From contig JBBAOE010000022.1 of assembly GCA_040401595.1 (NCBI GenBank), forward strand, positions 1 through 59,234: a DNA stretch of 59,234 nucleotides, written 5' to 3'. Source of the stretch: RFPW01 sp040401595. GTDB taxonomy: Bacteria > Pseudomonadota > Gammaproteobacteria > Burkholderiales > Burkholderiaceae_E. A model generated the notes under the pieces. The model was not told the origin of the DNA. It saw nothing but the letters and a program-made list of their open reading frames with translations, and made no database searches. The translations under genes and the position numbers were made by a program. Of the stretch, positions 17,695 to 26,574 are shown piece after piece. The first letter of the stretch is position 1. Each line of letters starts with the position of its first letter.

Positions 17695-20043
17695 TCACGG
17701 CGTTGCGGGACCGGGACAATGTGCGCTTAAAGCCTCGCGCACGCTCGCGAACACCGAATCCCAGTCGCCCCGGCGCGCTTGCCTCAGCAAGGTCAACGAC
17801 GGATACCACGGGCTGTCCGCGCGGCCCATCAACCAACGCCAATCGGGCACGAACGGCAACAGCAACAAGGTTGGCTTGCCGAGTGCGCCACAAAGGTGCG
17901 CCACACTGGTATCGACCGCAACCACGAGATCGAGACATTCACAAAGCGCAGCGGTTGTCTCGAAATCATGAAACTCCGTCGAATAATCAAGGATCGGCAA
18001 CTGCGACAGGATGGTTCGATCGACCGCGCTCATCTCCTTTTGTAAACAAAAAAACTCAACCCCATCGGCGAATGGTTCGAGAGCTTCCTGCCAAAGCCGC
18101 TCGAGCGCGATCGAGCGCTGTGCATCGTTACCATGCCTCGGGTTACCACTCCATGCCAATCCAACCCGACAGGATTTTTGATTTTCACCCAGGCGTTGCT
18201 GCCACGACCGTGTCTTGGCTGGATCGCCTTGCAAATAACGCGGATCGCGCGCGAGCGATTCAAGATCAGTGCCAAGCAACGTTGGCAGGCTCATGAGCGG
18301 ACACGCAAAATCAAATGGCGTGAGCGCAGTGTCAATATCGACCACCGCATGCGCCAACCGAGACGAACGAAACAAGGAAACTAAAGGCGCATGAACGATT
18401 GCCGTCACTTGCGCACCGGCTGCACTCAAATCGCGCGCAAAGCGAATAAACTGAATCGAATCACCGAGGCCCTGTTCGGAAAAAATAGCAAGCCGCTTGC
18501 CATCAAGGTCTTGATCGCCCGAGGGCCCCAGGCGCGGTACCGCGGCGAGCATCTGTTTCGCCGCGCGGGCGCGCCAACGGTCCTCGTGCAGTGCAAGGCC
18601 GGACCTGAAATCGCCCGCCAGTAAGCGCAGTAAGGCCAGGCCAAACTTGATTTCGGCGTCCCCCGGCTCTAGGCTAAAGGCGTGCTCTAAATCCTGCAGC
18701 GCGCCCGCAAGGTCCCCAAGTTCACGCTTGGCATTCCCTCGACCAAACCACGCCTGGGCGTGGTTTGGATTGTTTGCCAACACACGATCAAAGCAAACGA
18801 CTGCTTCGCCAAATTTGGCCAATTGAACGTACCCGCGCGCCTTGTTGTACAACGCATCGAGGTGGTTGGGAACCAAAGCCAAAATTTGGTCGTAATGCGC
18901 AATCGCTTCCCGATGCTGCCCCAGCGATTGTTTGGCAATGCCCGCATTGAGCAGCGCACTGACAAAGTCGGGCCGCAGGGCAATCGCCAACTCAAAATCC
19001 GCAATCGCCTCGGCAGGTCTTTCTTCGCGCTCGAACGAAACGCCGCGGTTGTTATACGCGTCTGCAAAATTCGCATCGATGTCGATCGCTTTGCCGTAAA
19101 AAGACCGCGCCAACTCAAAACGCCCCAATTCGACCAGCGCGGCCCCTACGTTACTCAACACCGCGGGCTGCGTCGGTCCCAACGAAAGCACTTCGGCAAA
19201 GGCGGCCAAGGCTGCAACCGGATCGCCACCCCGCAAGCGGGCAAGCCCCAAATAGGCCCAAGCGCTTGCGCGCTTCGGCTCAATCTCGAGCAGCGCCGCA
19301 CAAAGTGCGGCCAATTCCGCATAATCGGCGCGTTCGCTAGCGATCTGAGCCAGCTCGTCAAAGCGAGCTGCAAACTGTTTTTGTTCGCCCCGCGCGTTCT
19401 GCGAACGCTGACCCGACGGTGCGGATGCACGTACCGGGCGCTGCGGCAACCACTGACGCGAGGGGCGGGGCACGATTGGGCGACCCTCCTGAGCGCTCTT
19501 GCGGCGAGCCGGCGTGGGCGTGGGCGTGGGCGTGGGCGTGGGCGTGGGCGTGGGCGTGGGCGTGGGCGCAGGCGAGGTATGACCGCGCACCTGCGCAACC
19601 CATTCCAAGTTGGCAATCGCACCCGCATGCTGCGGATCGATCGCGAGCACCCGCGAAAATGCGGCCGCGGCGCGCGCGAGTTCCCCAGTGGTCTGCAACG
19701 CCGTGCCTAAATTAAACCAAGCCGTGGCATACATCGGATACACGGACACCGCCCGTTCATACGACGCAATCGCTTGCTCGAGCTTGCCAAGTTCTTGTAA
19801 AACGGCCCCGTAATTGGCCAGCAACACCGGGTTATCAGGGAATTTTGCAATCGCTTGGGCAAATACCTGTTCGGCCGCAGGCCAGTCGGACTGCGCCATT
19901 CTCGCGACGCTCAAGAGATGGAACACTTCCAAGTGATCATCCCCGCTGGCCACCAACTGCTCGCAAATTGCCGCGCTGTTCGCGAAATCCCCGCGGTCCT
20001 GGGCGCTGCGCGCCTCGAGCAAGGCTTTTAAGTCGACAGTCAT
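17695..20043 (-). CDS. TPR protein with GT9-like glycosyltransferase C-terminus (1)
   Basis: This 782-residue protein has TPR repeats in two blocks (about residues 5-150 and 215-470). A 9x Pro-Thr linker separates them. The C-terminal domain (about 490-770) resembles ADP-heptose/GT9-type glycosyltransferases (LAIFSEQGLGDSIQFIRFARDL, VGLAWSGNPRHGNDAQRS, LDLVVAVDTSVAHLCGALGKPT, WRWLMGRADSPWYPSLTL). TPR-plus-glycosyltransferase chains often modify proteins. The start at 20043 overlaps the previous stop (TGATG). It is the last gene of the large minus-strand locus. The location next to a two-partner exoprotein locus recalls HMW1C, but sequence family and acceptor are not established. Confidence 0.8.
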   Translation of the reverse strand: MTVDLKALLEARSAQDRGDFANSAAICEQLVASGDDHLEVFHLLSVARMAQSDWPAAEQVFAQAIAKFPDNPVLLANYGAVLQELGKLEQAIASYERAVSVYPMYATAWFNLGTALQTTGELARAAAAFSRVLAIDPQHAGAIANLEWVAQVRGHTSPAPTPTPTPTPTPTPTPTPTPARRKSAQEGRPIVPRPSRQWLPQRPVRASAPSGQRSQNARGEQKQFAARFDELAQIASERADYAELAALCAALLEIEPKRASAWAYLGLARLRGGDPVAALAAFAEVLSLGPTQPAVLSNVGAALVELGRFELARSFYGKAIDIDANFADAYNNRGVSFEREERPAEAIADFELAIALRPDFVSALLNAGIAKQSLGQHREAIAHYDQILALVPNHLDALYNKARGYVQLAKFGEAVVCFDRVLANNPNHAQAWFGRGNAKRELGDLAGALQDLEHAFSLEPGDAEIKFGLALLRLLAGDFRSGLALHEDRWRARAAKQMLAAVPRLGPSGDQDLDGKRLAIFSEQGLGDSIQFIRFARDLSAAGAQVTAIVHAPLVSLFRSSRLAHAVVDIDTALTPFDFACPLMSLPTLLGTDLESLARDPRYLQGDPAKTRSWQQRLGENQKSCRVGLAWSGNPRHGNDAQRSIALERLWQEALEPFADGVEFFCLQKEMSAVDRTILSQLPILDYSTEFHDFETTAALCECLDLVVAVDTSVAHLCGALGKPTLLLLPFVPDWRWLMGRADSPWYPSLTLLRQARRGDWDSVFASVREALSAHCPGPATP
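19511..19570 (-). repeat. Hexanucleotide repeat coding a Pro-Thr linker
   Basis: Nine perfect copies of GGCGTG (plus-strand reading, 19511-19564) plus one variant copy. On the coding strand it encodes alternating Pro-Thr between two TPR blocks. Copy-number change by slippage would keep the frame and only change linker length. Confidence 0.9.
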
Positions 20044-22649
20044 CAGGGGACCTGCGATCCGGAAGCGTCGACCGTTACCCAAGGCGTACCCGAGCCGGCC
20101 CCGTCATCCGAGCCGCCCGCGGCAGGCGCATCGTCTGAGCCAGCCGCGCCATCTGCGCCAGCCGGCCCACGAACGCGATTGGCTTCGGTAGGACCCTGAC
20201 CGCTCGACGAATGGCGATAGAGCGCCGCTTGCGAGCCCGTGGACGCCTCGATTTGACTGGCGTCGCCCGCGAGGGAAGTTGGCAGAAAAGGGAACAGACT
20301 AAAGGCCGCCACGCGCCCATCGGCGATCGCCGCCCGCAGGGCCAGCGTGGGAAATCCACCCTCACCCAGGGTGCCAGCGCTCGCAAAATACGGCGCCAAC
20401 TTCGCGAGCGCCGTACGCCGAATCATCAGCGTCTTGCCAGGCTCAAATTCAAATTCGGCGAGATTGAGCACCGTCAATTCATTTGCCTGATTCAGGTTAT
20501 TGGCAATATTCGCCAAGGCGCTCACCGTTTCCGGTGACTTCAGCTCAACCTCGGGGAATATCAAATCCCAGTCCAGATCATCGCTGTTGGCAAGAAACTC
20601 CAGAAAGCCCTCGACACAGTCTCCGCTCACGAGTGAACGCGTTCCCACGACCAATAGCGCTTCGCTCGCGGATTGCGCAAACTCATCGATCGAATTGGCG
20701 AGAAAATCGGCAAATTGGACCGCGTTTGCAGAACACAACTCGCTCAAAACCCTTTGGATCTCGGATTCCCATGCGCTGGCGTCGAGGGTCGAATCCACCG
20801 TTTGTCCAAGCGCGCAACACGTGAGGCTCTGGTTTTGAGGCCGTTGCGACCCCGCAGACTCGCCCACAACAAGCGCGGAATGCTCAGCGCGCCACTGCCG
20901 CGCTCGCTCGTCCAGGTCCAGACGAACCTGCTCAAGCACCGGCTGCCAGTCGTCAAACTGCGTCTGACGATAGAGCTTCGCCGACGGGTACCAGGGCGAA
21001 TCAGTTCGATCGTTCAACCAACGCCAGCAACTATCAAACCGATTCAGGATCCAAACTGGGGCCTGCAGCGCTCCCGCCAAATGGGCAACCGCGGTATCGA
21101 CCGAAACCACCAAGTCTAGATTCGCGATCACCGCCGCCGTATCGGCAAAATCGTCGAATTCCTCGCCGAGATTGACGATTTTCAAGGGAAACGACGCACC
21201 GCCCGCCAGCTCTATCTCTTCGGCAGCTGCATACAGGCCCTTTTGCAAACCCACGAACTCGACATCCAAGCCTGCAAAGACTGCCAGCTTTGCAAAAGCA
21301 ATATTGCGCCGCTCCAACATCCGGGAATATTCGGCCCGATGCGGGCGCACCCCTCCGGACCAAACCAAACCGACCCGTAACGCCTTTTGTGGGCCTAAAC
21401 GCTCTGCCCAGCGCCGCACCAAGGCTTCTTCAACCCGCAGGTACGGCGTTCGGTCCGGAATGCCATGGACGGTAGTGCGCAAGGCCAATGGCAGACTCAG
21501 TAGCGGGCAATGCATATCGAATACGGGCAGCGGATCGCCCTCGGTTTTCACCACAGAGGCGCCAGCCAAGGTCGAACAGAGTTGCTTAAGCGATCGGTCG
21601 ATGATCAGGATGATCTTGGCACCGAGCTCGGCCAATGGGGCAAGATAGCGCACGAATTGGATTTGATCGCCCAAACCTTGTTCGCAATGAACCAGGATGG
21701 TTTTGCCCGCGATGGGAAACTCACCTAGCCACAGCGGTTTTTCACGGAAATCGCGCGGGGGTAAAGGCCGCGACTGATAGAGTCGCCACCCTTCTTCAAA
21801 TTGTCCGGTTTCGAGCAGTAACACCGCCTTGCGCTCTTGGGCGCTGCTCGAGTTAGGGTCGATTTCCAGCGCACGCTCAACCGCCTCAAACGCGGCTGAA
21901 AGCTTTTTCTCAAGATGAAAAACGTTCGCCAGCGCCAAGTAAGTGTCGACGTTGCCCTCCTCAAGATGCAGCGCGCGCAGCAAATCGTGTTCGGCGCTCG
22001 CCAGAAAACCCCAGCCCGACTGAAAAATACCGCTCGCGCGCCAAGGCGCGGCTTCGTTGGGGGCGTACTTCACCCAGTCGTCGAGATAATGTCTGGCCTC
22101 GGTCAGGCGGCCCTGCCGGGAGAGCGCTTTGATCAATCCGACCCAAGGCGCGGGATTACTGGGATCCTGAGCCACCAAAAGACGAAACGTCGTTTCGGCT
22201 TCACCCCAGCGGGCACGCTGCGCATAAATTTCGGCTAGGGCAAGTTGAGCGCCGCCCCAGTCAGCGCTCTCGGGCGGGATCGTCTGCAACCAGGTCAGCG
22301 CCTGCTCCCAATCACCTAAATGCGCGAGCGACGCCGCTAACACGAGTGCGCTCGCTGAATCCTTGGGCGCACGATGCAAGACCGGCACCAAGGCATCAAC
22401 CACCGCCTGATCATCCCTCAGCGCAGCCGCGATACGGCCGTATAAGCGCCAAGCCTCGAGCTCCTCGGGGGCCGTACGCAATAACTCTATGCAACGCTCC
22501 TTCGCCTCCGGCAAGCGATCATTTTCAAACAACCAGCCTGTTAGCGTGAGTGAAACCTGCGTCGCCAAGGCCCGAGACTCGCCCCAGGAGCGGCGCGCGT
22601 GCGACGGCTTATTGGCGACGCTACGCGCGTTTGTCGGCCTGCGCTTCAT
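20043..22649 (-). CDS. TPR protein with GT9-like glycosyltransferase domain (2) and unknown C-terminal region
   Basis: This 868-residue protein has N-terminal TPRs (about residues 40-290). A GT9-like domain follows at about 315-590 (ILVHCEQGLGDQIQFVRYLAPL, LRVGLVWSGGVRPHRAEYSR, LDLVVSVDTAVAHLAGALQAPVW, DSPWYPSAKLYRQTQFDDW). Residues ~600-800 form another domain that I do not recognise. The last ~40 residues are a Gly/Ala/Asp-rich, collagen-like tail. The domain order is the same as in the downstream gene, so the two are distant paralogues. The start at 22649 overlaps the pseudopilin stop by four bases (ATGA), and its stop overlaps the next start. A role in glycosylating an exported protein is inferred from context. 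Confidence 0.78.
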   Translation of the reverse strand: MKRRPTNARSVANKPSHARRSWGESRALATQVSLTLTGWLFENDRLPEAKERCIELLRTAPEELEAWRLYGRIAAALRDDQAVVDALVPVLHRAPKDSASALVLAASLAHLGDWEQALTWLQTIPPESADWGGAQLALAEIYAQRARWGEAETTFRLLVAQDPSNPAPWVGLIKALSRQGRLTEARHYLDDWVKYAPNEAAPWRASGIFQSGWGFLASAEHDLLRALHLEEGNVDTYLALANVFHLEKKLSAAFEAVERALEIDPNSSSAQERKAVLLLETGQFEEGWRLYQSRPLPPRDFREKPLWLGEFPIAGKTILVHCEQGLGDQIQFVRYLAPLAELGAKIILIIDRSLKQLCSTLAGASVVKTEGDPLPVFDMHCPLLSLPLALRTTVHGIPDRTPYLRVEEALVRRWAERLGPQKALRVGLVWSGGVRPHRAEYSRMLERRNIAFAKLAVFAGLDVEFVGLQKGLYAAAEEIELAGGASFPLKIVNLGEEFDDFADTAAVIANLDLVVSVDTAVAHLAGALQAPVWILNRFDSCWRWLNDRTDSPWYPSAKLYRQTQFDDWQPVLEQVRLDLDERARQWRAEHSALVVGESAGSQRPQNQSLTCCALGQTVDSTLDASAWESEIQRVLSELCSANAVQFADFLANSIDEFAQSASEALLVVGTRSLVSGDCVEGFLEFLANSDDLDWDLIFPEVELKSPETVSALANIANNLNQANELTVLNLAEFEFEPGKTLMIRRTALAKLAPYFASAGTLGEGGFPTLALRAAIADGRVAAFSLFPFLPTSLAGDASQIEASTGSQAALYRHSSSGQGPTEANRVRGPAGADGAAGSDDAPAAGGSDDGAGSGTPWVTVDASGSQVP

Positions 22650-23101
22650 CGCATCGGCCCCATAAACTTCCACTCCTGATACGACTTTTGCTCCTCGAAA
22701 TAATCCAGCCCACGCTCAAAGCCTTGTAGCTTGATGGGTTGCGCAGTGGACTGACTGTGCACGCCAAGAATGCCGTTGCTACCGTCATTGGCTCGGATCA
22801 AAACCCAGTCCTGACTGCGGGTAACGGGGTCAAATGGAATCGTGCGCAAGTGGCGCTTAAACGGGCGTTGCCGCTCATCGCGCAGCAGCTCGGCCGCGTT
22901 GCGCGGCAAGGGCATTTGGCCAACCGGTGTCGCGTCGGCATAACTCTCAAGGGCGGCGATCCAAAGCTTGCCCTGCACGATCAGCTGTTCTTCAGCAGAG
23001 CGCCGCAACATGCTCTGGCCGAGCCGCAGCGCACCCAAGGCACTCAAACCCAGCCCGGCAAGCAGAATCAACAGACCCACGTAGGTAAAGCCGCGGTTCA
23101 T
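22646..23101 (-). CDS. Atypical pseudopilin of the T2SS-like cluster
   Basis: This 151-residue protein has a very short leader (MNRG) followed by FTYVGLLILLAGLGLSALGALRLGQ, a type IV pilin-like N-terminal helix. The usual glutamate at mature position 5 is replaced by glycine, as in tip-type minor pseudopilins of the GspK kind. The rest has a pseudopilin-like layout with the PFDPVTRSQDWVLI motif that is also seen in the neighbouring pseudopilins. It follows the next pseudopilin gene by two bases and overlaps the TPR-GT gene. It is probably an accessory pseudopilin of the same apparatus. Confidence 0.75.
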   Translation of the reverse strand: MNRGFTYVGLLILLAGLGLSALGALRLGQSMLRRSAEEQLIVQGKLWIAALESYADATPVGQMPLPRNAAELLRDERQRPFKRHLRTIPFDPVTRSQDWVLIRANDGSNGILGVHSQSTAQPIKLQGFERGLDYFEEQKSYQEWKFMGPMR

Positions 23102-23103
23102 GC

Positions 23104-23529
23104 TTAAAGCTCAACAAATGCGCGACCGGAACGGTCTTTGCCGGGGGCGCCACTGCGAAGATCCAGCACGCCCTTTACCCCTGGACCAGTGCCCTCGGCC
23201 AACACCAAAATCCATGTCTGGTCACTCTCGGTAATTGGATCGTAGGGCAGCGCCTTGAGATATTTTTTCTCCACCAGTTCAGTCAGACTGCGTGGCCATA
23301 CACCGGTGTCGGAATGGAACTTATCCAACACATCTCGGGTAATGCGCAAGTTCTCCACCAAGACTTTTTCCTTCGCAGTCGCGACCACCTGAAAATAGCG
23401 TGGCACCGACAGGGAAACCAGCAGGCCCACAATCGCCAGCACGACGAGCAACTCAATCAGGGTGAACGCGCGGATTCGCTGCGGCCACAAGCCTCGGCGT
23501 CGACCATCCTGCGGCTTCATCGCGGTCAC
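23104..23529 (-). CDS. GspG-type pseudopilin (second copy)
   Basis: The product of about 141 residues has a basic leader and a prepilin-peptidase site before FTLIELLVVLAIVGLLVSLSVPRYF, with Glu at mature position 5. The residue before the cut is Ala, not Gly. The C-terminal half has LPYDPITESDQTWILVL, shared with neighbouring pseudopilins, and LRSGAPGKDRSG. The GTG at 23529 overlaps the previous stop (GTGA), a pattern repeated along the operon; the ATG at 23520 is the alternative start. It would assemble into the pseudopilus of the T2SS-like system. Confidence 0.82.
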   Translation of the reverse strand: MTAMKPQDGRRRGLWPQRIRAFTLIELLVVLAIVGLLVSLSVPRYFQVVATAKEKVLVENLRITRDVLDKFHSDTGVWPRSLTELVEKKYLKALPYDPITESDQTWILVLAEGTGPGVKGVLDLRSGAPGKDRSGRAFVEL

Positions 23530-24053
23530 CACTTGGGGTAAGGAATGCCGTTGAGACCAAGATTGGGCGACTGTGAGTAGACGTCGTACACGTTATCGCC
23601 TTCAAGGGGATGGTCGGCCTCGCTCTCATAAGAGCGCTTACCCCAGGTCTGCTCGTTGCTTAACTCCGCATTCGTATTCATGGGATCGCGCGGCACACGG
23701 CGCAAGAATTTGATTTTGCTCGGCGGTGAAGTGTTCAACAGTGGCACGCCCTCGACCAGAGATTCAAGGCTCAAGGGATAGCCCGTTAAACCTGGTGGTA
23801 GATTTAATCGGCCCTCATCGTAGACGCGTTTGTGGGCATCGAGCGCCTGTCGAATCGTTTGCAAGGCATTGATCAACTGCTTTTCGCGGGCCCGCTTGTC
23901 GATCACTTCGGCCGTGGGCAAGACCAATACTGCGAGCACGGCCAGAATGGCCAGCGTTACGATCACCTCGATCAAGGTAAAGCCCGAGCACCCGCCGGCC
24001 CCGCGCGGTTTTATCCACGCTCGGCAAGCGGCGGTTTGGGTTAAGCTCGACAT
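23526..24053 (-). CDS. Pseudopilin with GFTLIE leader
   Basis: This protein of about 175 residues has a long leader ending GGCSG, then FTLIEVIVTLAILAVLAVLVLPTAEVI with Glu at mature position 5. A T2SS-type prepilin peptidase would cut it. The C-terminal half has VPRDPMNTN and WGKRSYESEADHP, typical of GspG/PilE-like minor pseudopilins with DPW-type substrate loops. The ATG at 24053 is used here; a TTG at 24068 would overlap the secretin stop (TTGA) as elsewhere in this operon. No prepilin peptidase gene (gspO/pilD) is in the window, so processing must come from elsewhere. Confidence 0.82.
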   Translation of the reverse strand: MSSLTQTAACRAWIKPRGAGGCSGFTLIEVIVTLAILAVLAVLVLPTAEVIDKRAREKQLINALQTIRQALDAHKRVYDEGRLNLPPGLTGYPLSLESLVEGVPLLNTSPPSKIKFLRRVPRDPMNTNAELSNEQTWGKRSYESEADHPLEGDNVYDVYSQSPNLGLNGIPYPKW

Positions 24054-24064
24054 TTGGCAATTGA

Positions 24065-26065
24065 TCAACGCTCGGCATTCGGCGATTCCGATGCGCCCCC
24101 TGGCTCGGGATTCTGTGGCGCCCGCGGTACTGGCAATTCGATCGCTCCAAAACCACCCATCAGCGACCCAGAGGCATTGGGATTCGCGACCGGCGCAGTC
24201 ATAACACCGCGCGTCGCCGCTGGATCAACGCTTGGCGTGGCCAACGCGGGTCGCGGGCGCGACCAACCCTCGGTCCCAGTATCGAACTCCATTCGCTCGG
24301 CGCTCGGGCGGGCGACACGGCGCACAATTTTCGGTGTAATTGAAAGCACAATTTCGGACTTTGTCACGTCGTCGCGCCGGCTCCCGAACAAGCGCCCAGC
24401 GATCGGCAAATCGCCCAACCCCGGAATCGAATTGCCAGAATTCCGCTCTTCGTTACTAATGAGCCCCGCCAGGATTTGATTCTCACCGTCGCGCAAGCGC
24501 AGCGTTGTACTCGCCCCCCGGGTTCCAATCGTGTACGTCGTGGTACCGTTTTTGGTCGTTTGAGAATTCACAATGTTACTAACTTCCAGAGCGAGCCGAA
24601 TCAATACATCGTTGCCAGCATGAATCGTTGGCTCGACTTCGAGTTTCAAGCCAACGTCGAGATAGCTCACGGATTCCGAAACAATCCCAGTGGCAGTAAT
24701 GACCGAAGTGACGCTGGGGACGCGGTTACCGATCAAAACCTTCGCCTTTTCGCGGTTTAGTGCCCGGATCCTCGGGTTGGCCAAAATGCGCGCATCCAAC
24801 ACCCCGCTTTGCGCGTTGAGCGTCAGCGGTGAAACGGTCGTGCCCAGGCTACTGCCGCGCAAACTCTGCAGATCCGCGAGCGTCAGCGCAGCGCCCGCCT
24901 GACTCGCGAGCGGGGCAAGCACTAACTTGTCGGGAAAGGAAACTCCAAGCTCCTGCAATCGATTCCGACTCACCTCCAGCACTTCGACTTCCAGCATCAC
25001 TTCGGCCTCAGCGACATCCTGCAGGGCGACCAATCGCTCGACCAGCCGAATGCCATCTGCGCTATCGCGCACGATCAGAATATTTTGTCGCTCATCGACG
25101 ATCAATTCGCGCGGACGTACCATCGTACGCACTGAATTCGCCAACGCTCGTACATCGGCATTCGTCACATTGAAGGCTCTCACCGAGAGCTCCTGAAACA
25201 TTTTGACTTTCGCCGCCGTATTCGGATAAACCAAAACAGTATTCCCATCGAGCACTTGATGCTCCAGCTGATTCGTCAGCAAGACGGCATGCATCGCCGC
25301 TTCAATCGAGGTCTCGCGCAAGTTAATGCTGACCTTTTGGTCAAGCTTGATATCGCGGTCCATGACAAAATTGATACCGGACACGCGCGACAGAACGTCG
25401 AAAATTTGCTGCAGCTGAGCATCGCGAAAATCCAGGGTGACCTTTCGTTTTGCAGCCTTCGCCAAGGCGGTCTCCGTCGTCACGCGCGGCGCGGGAGCGG
25501 GCTCGAGAACTTTTGCGTAGGCACGAGCGCGGTCGTCGGTTGGCGTTTCCCGCAAGAGCGACGACAACTGCGCGCGCGCCAAATCCCGTTCACCGCGGTC
25601 GATCAAGGCGCCGATTTCATCCAACGCGATCGCCTGTTGCTTCTTGCGCCCAATGAGATCGAGCATTTGGCGAGCGCTCGCTGCGCCCTCCGGTTCGCGT
25701 TCGAGCACGCGCCGTAGGACCTGCTCGGCGGCATCGAAACGCCCGAGACCTAACTCACGCTCAGCGCGCTCGAGTTCAATGCGCAGCCAACGATCGCGCG
25801 CGAGCAAATACGCGCTGCGAATTTCAACGTCGCGCGGGTCGGTGCGGGAGGCCAGCGCGAGTTGCTCAACCCCCGCCTCGAGTTGCCCACGAGCGAGCAA
25901 ATCTATGCCTAAGCGGTACGGCCGCTGCGCGGCACACGCACCCAGTAGCAGTGCGACCGCCAGGGTCAACGCAAGCCCACGCGTCCTACCCGCGGTCGTG
26001 CGCAGCCGGCACGAGAGGCGCCCCCGATCCATCGACGTCGAAGGTCGTGACCCAAAGTCATTCAT
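24065..26065 (-). CDS. gspD: Secretin with lipoprotein signal (GspD/PilQ family)
   Basis: This 666-residue outer-membrane secretin begins with a signal peptide ending in a lipobox (LLLGAC, cysteine near residue 44). Residues ~50-200 are TPR-like helices. A short N0/STN domain (VTLDFRDAQLQQIFDVLSRVSGINFVMD) and N1 domain (AFNVTNADVRALANSVRTM) follow. The secretin core has GLKLEVEPTI and the signature GLGDLPIAGRLF, then VLSITPKIVR. T2SS secretins often need a separate pilotin; self-lipidation would remove that need, as in Tad- and bundle-forming-pilus-type secretins. It is two bases after the GspC-like gene. Confidence 0.9.
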   Translation of the reverse strand: MNDFGSRPSTSMDRGRLSCRLRTTAGRTRGLALTLAVALLLGACAAQRPYRLGIDLLARGQLEAGVEQLALASRTDPRDVEIRSAYLLARDRWLRIELERAERELGLGRFDAAEQVLRRVLEREPEGAASARQMLDLIGRKKQQAIALDEIGALIDRGERDLARAQLSSLLRETPTDDRARAYAKVLEPAPAPRVTTETALAKAAKRKVTLDFRDAQLQQIFDVLSRVSGINFVMDRDIKLDQKVSINLRETSIEAAMHAVLLTNQLEHQVLDGNTVLVYPNTAAKVKMFQELSVRAFNVTNADVRALANSVRTMVRPRELIVDERQNILIVRDSADGIRLVERLVALQDVAEAEVMLEVEVLEVSRNRLQELGVSFPDKLVLAPLASQAGAALTLADLQSLRGSSLGTTVSPLTLNAQSGVLDARILANPRIRALNREKAKVLIGNRVPSVTSVITATGIVSESVSYLDVGLKLEVEPTIHAGNDVLIRLALEVSNIVNSQTTKNGTTTYTIGTRGASTTLRLRDGENQILAGLISNEERNSGNSIPGLGDLPIAGRLFGSRRDDVTKSEIVLSITPKIVRRVARPSAERMEFDTGTEGWSRPRPALATPSVDPAATRGVMTAPVANPNASGSLMGGFGAIELPVPRAPQNPEPGGASESPNAER

Positions 26066-26067
26066 GG

Positions 26068-26574
26068 TTAATTCGCCGCCACAATAGAGAGACTCTGCTT
26101 TTGATTCAGGGGCAAATAGGTCAGCGTCATGGTCGTTGACTCGATTTTATCGACTCGCCACTGTTGTGCGATCAGGTCGCGCTCCTGCACCACAACAACG
26201 CGCTCGCCAAGATCGACAAAGACCTCCCAGCTTCCGTCTTCAAACTTCTTACCGAAGTAGGTGAATGGCAGCGGGGGCGCAACCGGCGGCCCCGGTCGGG
26301 GCGGCGGTGGCGGCGGCGGATCCCAGGTCCGGGCGGCGAAGGCAGCGCCAGCGGACTGGTCAGCGGACGCCTCAGCTCTTGGTTGGAGCGCCGCAATCTG
26401 CGGCGCCGGGGCCGCACCGAGCTGAGCGGCGGGTAGGTCGCGACGCGAAGGCGTCGCCGCGCGGGTCGGCTCGCTCACTGCTGCGACGCCCGACTCCTCG
26501 TCGTCGGCTACCGTCAGCGCGAGCCCAATGGTGGCAAGCAGCGCAATGGCCAAAAAGACATGCCGCTTATTCAA
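26068..26574 (-). CDS. GspC/PilP-like inner-membrane linker protein
   Basis: This 168-residue protein has one N-terminal membrane helix (VFLAIALLATIGLALTV). A long Ala/Pro-rich periplasmic linker with a Pro run (about residues 85-100) follows, then a compact C-terminal domain (FTYFGKKFEDGSWEVFVDLGERVVVVQERDLI) similar in layout to the homology region of GspC/PilP that contacts the secretin. The start is TTG at 26574, overlapping the previous stop (TTGA). It sits between the PilO-like and secretin genes, the usual place for this component. Its role is to couple inner-membrane platform and secretin. Confidence 0.7.
   Translation of the reverse strand: MNKRHVFLAIALLATIGLALTVADDEESGVAAVSEPTRAATPSRRDLPAAQLGAAPAPQIAALQPRAEASADQSAGAAFAARTWDPPPPPPPRPGPPVAPPLPFTYFGKKFEDGSWEVFVDLGERVVVVQERDLIAQQWRVDKIESTTMTLTYLPLNQKQSLSIVAAN

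Noticed and set aside
19511..19570. Possible CRISPR or phase-variable switch at the hexamer array
   Set aside because: Units are contiguous without spacers, and the six-base unit cannot shift the frame.
18760..19710. Plus-strand open frame with an Ala-Trp repeat opposite the first TPR gene
   Set aside because: The repeat is the complement of the Pro-Thr linker codons; no start signal and no conserved domain.
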